Positions 1 through 5,475 of a stretch of 7,629 bases of DNA are shown here, piece by piece. A program made the translations under genes and the position numbers. The DNA comes from Microcaldota archaeon (GTDB taxonomy: Archaea > Micrarchaeota > Micrarchaeia > Anstonellales > Anstonellaceae): contig JAHFEN010000029.1 in NCBI GenBank assembly GCA_023248455.1, forward strand, positions 1-7,629, in the 5' to 3' direction. Within the stretch, counting starts at the first letter, position 1. Every line of letters begins with the position of its first letter. The notes under the pieces were generated by a model that saw only the letters and a program-made list of their open reading frames with translations, did not search any database and was not told the origin of the DNA.

Positions 1-1492
1 AGATGAGAGGAAGAAATTCCCCAGGGCAGACTTCATAGCCGAGGGCAAGGACCAGACCCGCGGCTGGTTCTATTCTCTTCTCGGCTCCGGAGTGGTTCTC
101 AACAACGAAATACCCTACAAGACGCTTCTCATGCACGGCTTTTTCGTGGATGAGAAAGGCGAGAAGATGTCAAAGTCGGTCGGGAATTTCGTTCCCCTTG
201 AGGAAGTGGTGGGCAGGTACGGCGCTGACGCATTCAGGCTCTGGAGCCTCACAAGCACAGTATGGGACGACCTGCGCTTCAACTGGAACGAGATAAAGGA
301 GGCGCACCGCTCGCTTGGCACTATTTACAACATGGGCGTTTTCCTCTCCCGCTTCTATTCGCAGCAGAACAAGCCGGTGCTCCCCGCCGACGATTCGCTT
401 GCCGTTGAGGACAGGTGGCTGCTTTCGCGCCTGTCCGCAGCCGCCGAGGCGTGCGAAACGGCGTTCGAGACGCACAAGCCGCACGTCGCAGCAAAGGCAA
501 TACGCGAATTCTTGGTGGAGGACATCAGCCGCTTCTACATGAAGACAGCCAAGGCAATGATCGACGAGCAGGGCGCTTCCTGCCCGGCGATGGCAGTCCT
601 TTATCACTCGATATTCGAAGGGCTCCTCATGCTCACCCCTATCTCGCCCTTCATATCCGAAAGCGTTTACCAGTCGTTTTTCAGGAAATTCGAGCACAAG
701 GCGTCAATCAGCCTGCATCCCTGGCCTGTTGCTGACAAGCGCAGGCGCGATGCTCTCCTGGAGAAGCAAATTGAGATTGCGCGCGGCATCGCAACAGCCG
801 CGGCAGCCTGCAGGCAGAAGGCGGAAATCCCCCTGCGCTGGCCTGTGGAGGAGGTGCGCGTGGTTTCCGAATCCACCGAAGTGCTTTCCGCAGTGGAGCA
901 TCTCTCGTCCCTCATTGGGTCGCTATCAAACGCGCGGAGCGTGAAGATTGCCAAGCAGCCGCGCACCGACGTTTCCGTGAAAATCAACAAGGCAAAGGTG
1001 GGCGCGGCTTTCAAGAGGGAATCCCCCCTTGCGCTTGCAGCGCTTGAGAAGGCGCATGCTGCAGACATTGCCAAATGGCTTTCTTCAGAGGAAAAGGAGC
1101 TTGTGCTTGAGGGCAAGTATGCAATAGCGCGCGACATGGTGGAAGTGGCGGAAAGCGCTGAAGGGTTTGCAATAGCTCCATTCGAGGGGGGCAGGGCGTT
1201 CCTGAAGACCGAGATAAAGAAGGAGCTTTATGGGGAGGCGATGCTTCGCGAGGTGGCCCGCCGCGTGCAGCTCATGCGCAAGGAAAAGAGGCTGGTGGAA
1301 TCGGACAGAATCTCGCTTCACATTGACACTTCCGAAAAGGAGCTTGCGGCAATCCTCAAGCAGCACACATCCGAACTTGCGAAACAGGTGAACGCCGAGA
1401 CAGTGGGCTTTGCTCACCGCACAGGGGGCTTTTCAAAGGAATGGGGAATCAATGAGTTCAAGGTCAGGCTAATTATCGAAAAGATCAGGTGA
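1..1492 (+). CDS. ileS: Isoleucyl-tRNA synthetase, C-terminal part (5' end outside window)
   Basis: Class I aminoacyl-tRNA synthetase that charges tRNA-Ile with isoleucine in the cytoplasm. The open frame runs back to base 2 with no start, so the gene is cut by the window edge. The GTG at 92 is internal, because typical IleRS catalytic-core sequence (ADFIAEGKDQTRGWFYSLL) lies before it. The KMSKS ATP-binding loop is intact at 164-178. After it come the helical anticodon-binding domain (DRWLLSRL near 410-430, then a 'LTPISPFISESVYQ' segment near 630-670) and a C-terminal domain with 'YGEAMLREVARRVQLMRKEKRL'-like sequence near 1230-1290, which reads as the archaeal/eukaryotic type. About 496 residues are visible, and no frame break is seen. 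The rest of the Rossmann core (HIGH motif, editing domain) would lie upstream. The TGA stop at 1490-1492 is followed by six T, a possible archaeal termination tract. The family call is firm; the exact subtype is an impression. Confidence 0.96.
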   Translation, partial: DERKKFPRADFIAEGKDQTRGWFYSLLGSGVVLNNEIPYKTLLMHGFFVDEKGEKMSKSVGNFVPLEEVVGRYGADAFRLWSLTSTVWDDLRFNWNEIKEAHRSLGTIYNMGVFLSRFYSQQNKPVLPADDSLAVEDRWLLSRLSAAAEACETAFETHKPHVAAKAIREFLVEDISRFYMKTAKAMIDEQGASCPAMAVLYHSIFEGLLMLTPISPFISESVYQSFFRKFEHKASISLHPWPVADKRRRDALLEKQIEIARGIATAAAACRQKAEIPLRWPVEEVRVVSESTEVLSAVEHLSSLIGSLSNARSVKIAKQPRTDVSVKINKAKVGAAFKRESPLALAALEKAHAADIAKWLSSEEKELVLEGKYAIARDMVEVAESAEGFAIAPFEGGRAFLKTEIKKELYGEAMLREVARRVQLMRKEKRLVESDRISLHIDTSEKELAAILKQHTSELAKQVNAETVGFAHRTGGFSKEWGINEFKVRLIIEKIR

Positions 1493-1524
1493 TTTTTTCA
1501 AGCCGCACCAGCCGAACCGTTCAA

Positions 1525-1532
1525 TTTTTTAA
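1525..1532 (+). promoter_or_regulatory. Possible TATA-like element before enolase
   Basis: TTTTTTAA lies in the short gap after ileS. Its centre is about 26 nt before 1555, which would put a transcript start roughly 9 nt ahead of the TTG at 1564. It is a T-run rather than a good TATA box, so eno could equally be read through from ileS. Confidence 0.22.
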
Positions 1533-1553
1533 TCCTGTTTCCGTTCCACCTGC

Positions 1554-1566
1554 AGGTGTATTTTTG
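1554..1566 (+). promoter_or_regulatory. Ribosome site and TTG start of enolase
   Basis: AGGTG (1554-1558) matches part of the archaeal GGAGGTGAT ribosome-binding sequence and sits 5 nt before the TTG at 1564. The start is chosen because enolase homology begins immediately afterwards (GKITRIFAREVLDSRG). The 25 codons upstream, from the overlapping GTG at 1489, do not look like an enolase N-terminus. Confidence 0.6.
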
Positions 1567-2799
1567 GGCAAGATAACGCGAATTTTTGCGCGCGAGGTCC
1601 TTGACTCGCGCGGCACTCCCACGGTGCAGGCGGACGTTACTTCTGAAAAGGGCTTTGGCAGGGCAACTGCCCCCTCTGGGGCATCCACCGGCTCGCACGA
1701 GGCCCTCGAGCTTCGCGACAAGGGCAGGCGATATTTTGGCAAGGGCGTGATGAAGGCAGTGGGGAACGTGAATGGCCTGATTTCACGCGCGCTTTGCGGC
1801 ATGGATGTCTGCGGGCAGAATCTCATTGACAGCCGGCTTTGCAGCCTGGACGGCACGCCAAACAAGTCCAAGCTCGGCGCAAACGCCACCACCGCGGTAT
1901 CGCTTGCGGTTGCGCAGTGCGCAGCATCAGAATCTTCCTGTGGGCTCTACAAAATGCTTGGGGAGAAAAAGCTTCCCGCCCCGATGATGAATGTGCTCAA
2001 TGGCGGCAGGCACGCAGGGAACGGGATTGCAATCCAGGAGTTCATGATTTTTCCGCTGCATTTCAGCAGTTTTTCAAAGGCACTTCGCGCAGGATCGGAA
2101 ATCTACCGTGCCCTTGCTGCAATAATTGCAAAAAAGTACGGCAAGGGCGCCACCTCGCTCGGGGACGAGGGAGGCTTTGCCCCTCCGTGCCAATCGTCAG
2201 GCGAGGCGCTTTCCCTTCTTGAGTCGGCAATAGGCGAATGCGGCTATTCGAAAAAAGTGAAGCTGGCAATTGACGCAGCCGCATCATCGTTCTACGACGG
2301 GAAAAGCGGCAAGTATTCGATTGACGGCAAGTCCCTTTCGGCAGGCGAGCTTTCGGATTACTACGTAAAGCTTGCACAAGACTACCCAGTGATGAGCCTG
2401 GAGGACCCCTTCGAGGAGGAGTCGTTCGGAGAGTTTTCTGCCCTGAGGAAGCGCCTGGCTGGGGAAGTGCAGCTGGTGGGCGACGACTTGCTCGTTACCA
2501 ACGTTTCAAGGCTGGCAACTGCAATTAAAAAGCATTCGGTTTCAGCGCTTCTCCTCAAGGTGAACCTCGAGGCTGCCAGGCTTTGCCGGGAAAACAAGCT
2601 CGGCGTTATAGTCTCCCACCGCTCGGGTGAAACAGAGGACACTGCAATAGCGGACATCGCAGTTGGCATAGGCTGCGGGCAGATAAAAACAGGCTCGCTT
2701 GCGCGCTCCGAGCGCACCTGCAAGTACAACCGGCTGCTGCAAATCGAGGAGGAGTTGAAGGCAGGCTCGTATGCCGGGGCATCCGGGCTGGCTCTATAA
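1564..2799 (+). CDS. eno: Enolase with an 8-residue gap in its signature motif
   Basis: Phosphopyruvate hydratase: interconverts 2-phosphoglycerate and phosphoenolpyruvate in glycolysis/gluconeogenesis, cytoplasmic and Mg-dependent. From TTG 1564 it is 411 aa, normal or slightly short for the family. Visible landmarks are the N-terminal AREVLDSRG, the mobile loop PSGASTG (Ser41), His150 and Glu159 (NGGRHAG...QEFMIFP), Glu202 in GDEGGFAPP, and metal ligands Asp237 (IDAAAS), Glu280 (SLEDPF) and Asp307 (VGDDL). Catalytic Lys332, SHRSGET (His352) and Lys375 (GQIKTG) follow. Spacings match yeast enolase (Asp320-Lys345 = 25; His373-Lys396 = 23), except that Lys-to-His is 20 instead of 28. The sequence goes from 'KVN' straight to 'LEAARL', so the usual QIGT-containing piece is missing. 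A GTG frame overlapping the ileS stop (1489) would add 25 non-homologous residues. Function as enolase is very likely by homology; the effect of the gap is unknown. Confidence 0.95.
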   Translation: MGKITRIFAREVLDSRGTPTVQADVTSEKGFGRATAPSGASTGSHEALELRDKGRRYFGKGVMKAVGNVNGLISRALCGMDVCGQNLIDSRLCSLDGTPNKSKLGANATTAVSLAVAQCAASESSCGLYKMLGEKKLPAPMMNVLNGGRHAGNGIAIQEFMIFPLHFSSFSKALRAGSEIYRALAAIIAKKYGKGATSLGDEGGFAPPCQSSGEALSLLESAIGECGYSKKVKLAIDAAASSFYDGKSGKYSIDGKSLSAGELSDYYVKLAQDYPVMSLEDPFEEESFGEFSALRKRLAGEVQLVGDDLLVTNVSRLATAIKKHSVSALLLKVNLEAARLCRENKLGVIVSHRSGETEDTAIADIAVGIGCGQIKTGSLARSERTCKYNRLLQIEEELKAGSYAGASGLAL

Positions 2800-2805
2800 A
2801 TTCCA

Positions 2806-2823
2806 GCCAAACTTGGCATTTTT
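2806..2823 (+). terminator. Weak hairpin plus T-run after enolase
   Basis: GCCA(AACT)TGGC forms a 4-bp stem at 2806-2817 followed by A and five T (2819-2823), 7 nt after the eno stop. The stem is very short. In archaea the U-run alone can terminate, so this is a plausible but weak end signal. Confidence 0.35.
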
Positions 2824-2932
2824 AGAAATTAGCCTTTAACTCTTTTAGGTAATTTAACCAACCACATCCAGAACTCTAATAATTAATCATCCTGCAGCCA
2901 GTTCGATTCTTCTATGCATCTCAATAACCTGA

Positions 2933-2940
2933 TTTTATAA
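2933..2940 (+). promoter_or_regulatory. TATA box for the 224-aa surface protein
   Basis: TTTTATAA sits in the AT-rich gap after eno. Archaeal TATA boxes centre about 26 nt before the transcript start, giving a start near 2963. That is downstream of the possible TTG/ATG codons at 2949/2955 and leaves a leader of about 37 nt before the TTG at 3000. Other A/T-rich pieces in the gap (for example 2877-2890) could also act, so this is not unique. Confidence 0.42.
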
Positions 2941-2989
2941 GGTTTATCTTGGAAATGCAGAGTGACCAGTTGGGCTTACGCCCGCAGCG

Positions 2990-3002
2990 GGTGATAAATT
3001 TG
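2990..3002 (+). promoter_or_regulatory. GGTGAT ribosome site deciding a TTG start
   Basis: GGTGAT (2990-2995) is a standard archaeal Shine-Dalgarno core and lies 4 nt before TTG 3000. It supports 3000 as the start instead of in-frame TTG 2949 or ATG 2955, which have no good site and would lie upstream of the transcript start predicted from the TATA box. Confidence 0.5.
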
Positions 3003-3674
3003 AGTTGGAGATATGCGGTTTTAGGGATCGTTTTCTTAGGGCTTTTTGCCGGAGTGCTCATGGCGATTTCAGGAGTTGCAACAACATCCGGTATAATAAG
3101 ACTCAGGTGGGACGGCTCAGTCACAGCCTCAAACGTGACCACTCAGGGCGGCAATATCACTGCGGTGAACGTTGCCACAACACAGCTCACCTCAAAGTGG
3201 GCATCCTATTTCGGGAATGTTTCAGGTACCATCAGGCTGTCTGACACCCAGTCTGGAAATGCTGTTTACGTCTGGACTTACAACACTGCGGCAGGAGGCG
3301 AAGTGTGCGTCTCCACGGGAAGCGCACAGGCATTCTCCTCGCCGGTAAACGCCAACTGGACCACAATAGATTCCGCGTTTGGAACAACCGGCACCCCTGA
3401 CAACGCATCCGCAACATACAACACCACCTGCCCGACCCTGACGCTCAGCACAGGCACAATGACTGGCTTCAACGCGTCAAAGACGCAGGGCTCAAGCACC
3501 TTCACAACATGCGCGGGCACATTCGGCGGGGCAACGGCGATAAACGATCACGGCTTCTGCACCAACATCAACGCGAGCGGCACCATGTACAACGGGTCGA
3601 ATGCCAACTACGAGCTGATTGTTCCTACAGGCTCATCGAACAGGAACTATTACTTCTACATGGAGCTGAGCTAG
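3000..3674 (+). CDS. Sequon-rich secreted or N-anchored surface protein (standalone GGNIT-module)
   Basis: Function not known; 224 aa from TTG 3000. Starts at 2955 (239 aa) or 2949 (241 aa) are alternatives. Residues 6-29 form one hydrophobic stretch (AVLGIVFLGLFAGVLMAISG) that could be a signal peptide or N-terminal anchor. The rest is predicted extracytoplasmic: rich in Asn, Thr, Ser, Gly and Ala, with only two lysines after the hydrophobic stretch, nine N-X-S/T sequons and four cysteines (enough for two disulfides). There is no C-terminal membrane helix. Residues 50-224 align along their whole length with residues 33-213 of the 673-aa protein encoded at 5476: GGNIT, W...FGxVSG at the start, and '(I/V)PT' followed by a Tyr-rich strand at the end. 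It is therefore a free-standing copy of that domain. The gene has its own likely promoter and a strong T-rich stretch after its TAG stop. I infer a cell-surface building block; an S-layer or filament role is speculative. Confidence 0.82.
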   Translation: MSWRYAVLGIVFLGLFAGVLMAISGVATTSGIIRLRWDGSVTASNVTTQGGNITAVNVATTQLTSKWASYFGNVSGTIRLSDTQSGNAVYVWTYNTAAGGEVCVSTGSAQAFSSPVNANWTTIDSAFGTTGTPDNASATYNTTCPTLTLSTGTMTGFNASKTQGSSTFTTCAGTFGGATAINDHGFCTNINASGTMYNGSNANYELIVPTGSSNRNYYFYMELS

Positions 3675-3682
3675 GGGGCATG

Positions 3683-3709
3683 TTTTTATTTTTTTCTTTT
3701 TCATTTTTC
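3683..3709 (+). terminator. Long T-rich terminator tract
   Basis: Starting 9 nt after the stop of the 224-aa gene, 24 of 27 bases are T, in runs of 5, 7, 5 and 5. No stable hairpin precedes it. Long oligo-U tracts are sufficient for archaeal termination, so this probably ends the small-gene transcript. TTTTTATT at its left end might double as a weak TATA element for the next gene (predicted transcript start near 3713). Confidence 0.55.
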
Positions 3710-3727
3710 TTAAGTGTCATTTGAGTT

Positions 3728-3738
3728 GGGAGGGAGAT
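3728..3738 (+). promoter_or_regulatory. Strong ribosome site of the 576-aa gene
   Basis: The purine-rich GGGAGGGAGAT ends 3 nt before ATG 3742. This site and the signal peptide that begins right after the ATG decide that start over the in-frame TTG at 3721. Confidence 0.65.
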
Positions 3739-3741
3739 AAA

Positions 3742-5472
3742 ATGAAGGGGTTTCTGAAGGCGGCAGCACTAGTTTTACTCCTCGTCCTGACCTCATTGCC
3801 CCGCGCTGAAAATTTCGTGGCAATAAACTCTGTAGACGGCAGGGACGTGCTTTCAGGGATCTTCTACGCAAACGTCAAGGGCTACACGTCCAGGTTCATG
3901 CCTGTGCCCGGCGGCGACAGCGGCGTATTCGCATCCAAGATAGGGCCGGACCATTCGATACTGCTGGTGCAGTCATCCGACAACCCGGTGAGCGGATTTG
4001 CCGAGTCTGACCTGAAGGCAAAGGGCAACACAGTGGAAGTCTACTCGTCTTCGGATGGCGGGGCCACCAACCTTGACCTTGCCAGGCGCTCGGGCGCAGG
4101 AAGCTTCATCATTGTGGACTCCGCATTCGCAGAAAGCGCGGTTTCGGCAATAACTTACGCAGCGCGCACAAAATCATACGTTCTCCTGACTGACAGGACC
4201 AATGTGGACCAGGTCAAGCAGATAGTCTCCGGGAAAAAGGTCATAATATACGGATACGCCGACCAGCAGGTCAAGACTGCACTGGCAGACACCAACCCCC
4301 AGTTCATTGGCAAGGGAGAGGACAAGTACGAGGACAACATCGAGCTTGTCAGGAAAACAATGGACGAGTTTTCGCTCGACCGCCCAATCATCACAGACGG
4401 CTCCATGCTTGAAGACTCGCTTTCCGCTGGAGAGCTTCCCATTCTGCTTTCAGCCAGGCTGGTGCCGCAGACGACGTACGATTTCATCAAGCAGAAGGTG
4501 GGCGAGGGCAAGCTCACAGGGGTTCTCCTCATAGGAAACGACATGGTCTACCCTGTCTACGACATGCGCGAAAAAATGAAGAGGGAGTTTGAGGCTTCTG
4601 GCCAGAACAAGTCATTTGGGGTGATGGTCAAGTTCGCCCAGGCAATACCCTCTGCGCAGGGTGGCGTCATGACGCTGGACACCTTCCGGGTGCCAGCCTA
4701 CAGGCCGCGGCTGAACATCACAGAAATAGTCTACAACAAGAATTCCGGGAAGGTCATGGCAGGGCTGGAAAACATAGGGGAGGGGCCGCTTTACTTCACG
4801 CTTGAGATGAAGGTGCTGGTGGACGGGAAGGAATACAAGGTATTTGGCCAGCCAGAGCCAAGGCTGATCGAGCGCGGCGAGTCTGCAGGTGTGGACTTTC
4901 CGCTTGACCTTTCAGGGGTGCCCGAGGGTGCAGTGTCTGCGAACGCGCTGGTCAAGTACGGCGCAGCGCGAAAGTCGCTGGAAGAGTTTGCCACATCGGA
5001 AGGCAAGCTTGCCTCGATAACCTACGTGGACAGCAGCAACGTGAGCGTGAGGTTCGCAAAATACGACAGGGAAAAGCAGCGCATGCTGGTCACCATCAAG
5101 AACAACGGCGAAGCCAGCGCATTCGTTTTCATCAAGCTTGTCCTCACAGACGAGAATGGACAGCCCACCAAAATCGCAGGCCCGGCTATCCGCGAGGTGG
5201 AGTCGTCCGCGCTTTTTGTGGAGGAATTCCCGCTCATATTATCGGACAAGGAGATCGGGCTGAACAAGGAGGTCACAGTCACAGTCGATTACGGCGGCAG
5301 GCGCGGCTTCTTGAGCAAGAATGAAATCTACAAGGTTCCGCTCGAGCAGGAAGCTGCGCCTGCGCAGATGCAGCTGCAGATTCTCGTCATCGGCGCAGTG
5401 GCTGCAATAGCGGTCTTGGCGGTTATCCTGCTCTACGCTGTATATATATTTGTGGTTCGAAAAAAGAAATAG
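3742..5472 (+). CDS. Type I membrane protein with CW_binding_2-like repeats and two Ig-like domains
   Basis: 576 aa from ATG 3742; in-frame TTG 3721 would add seven residues that encode the ribosome site. Signal peptide at residues 1-22 (basic MKGFLK, hydrophobic core, likely cut after LPRA). Residues about 100-175 and 190-270 look like two diverged cell-wall-binding repeat 2 units. The second has 'GEDKYEDN' followed by 'DGSMLEDSLSAG', 'PILLS' and 'GVLLIGND', which parallels the family pattern dRy.TN...G..faDaLsa..PilL...v.iiGg. The first has 'VDSAFAESAVSA' followed by 'YVLLTD'. Residues about 321-425 and 433-540 are beta-rich, CARDB/Ig-like segments. A membrane helix spans about 546-572, then RKKK, so the protein is anchored with its bulk outside. 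Only three N-glycosylation sequons. In bacteria this repeat family binds cell-wall polymers; here an envelope-anchoring role is inferred. Its stop lies 3 nt before the next gene, suggesting co-expression. The repeat assignment is by eye and needs a profile search. Confidence 0.85.
   Translation: MKGFLKAAALVLLLVLTSLPRAENFVAINSVDGRDVLSGIFYANVKGYTSRFMPVPGGDSGVFASKIGPDHSILLVQSSDNPVSGFAESDLKAKGNTVEVYSSSDGGATNLDLARRSGAGSFIIVDSAFAESAVSAITYAARTKSYVLLTDRTNVDQVKQIVSGKKVIIYGYADQQVKTALADTNPQFIGKGEDKYEDNIELVRKTMDEFSLDRPIITDGSMLEDSLSAGELPILLSARLVPQTTYDFIKQKVGEGKLTGVLLIGNDMVYPVYDMREKMKREFEASGQNKSFGVMVKFAQAIPSAQGGVMTLDTFRVPAYRPRLNITEIVYNKNSGKVMAGLENIGEGPLYFTLEMKVLVDGKEYKVFGQPEPRLIERGESAGVDFPLDLSGVPEGAVSANALVKYGAARKSLEEFATSEGKLASITYVDSSNVSVRFAKYDREKQRMLVTIKNNGEASAFVFIKLVLTDENGQPTKIAGPAIREVESSALFVEEFPLILSDKEIGLNKEVTVTVDYGGRRGFLSKNEIYKVPLEQEAAPAQMQLQILVIGAVAAIAVLAVILLYAVYIFVVRKKK
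5441..5448 (+). promoter_or_regulatory. TATA-like box inside the membrane-helix codons of the 576-aa gene
   Basis: TATATATA lies in the last codons of the upstream gene (coding for the Val-Tyr-Ile part of the helix). Its centre is about 26 nt before 5471, which would give a transcript start just ahead of ATG 5476. No A-rich BRE is evident upstream. The alternating Tyr/Ile/Val codons could produce it by chance. Confidence 0.33.
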
Positions 5473-5475
5473 CGT

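Noticed and set aside
170..697. 175-codon open frame on the minus strand inside ileS
   Set aside because: It lies opposite a clearly conserved IleRS domain, has no ribosome site, and its translation looks like a codon shadow.
2800..2932. tRNA, small RNA or riboswitch in the gap after enolase
   Set aside because: No cloverleaf, no conserved core and no substantial stem beyond the 4-bp hairpin; the region is simply AT-rich.
3000..3090. Class III (type IV pilin/archaellin) signal peptide in the 224-aa protein
   Set aside because: No charged-residue plus Gly cleavage motif before the hydrophobic stretch; the segment looks like an ordinary signal or anchor.
3005..3244. 79-codon + strand frame within the 224-aa gene
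   Set aside because: Shifted frame of a gene with a clear N-terminal hydrophobic segment and module; no independent support.
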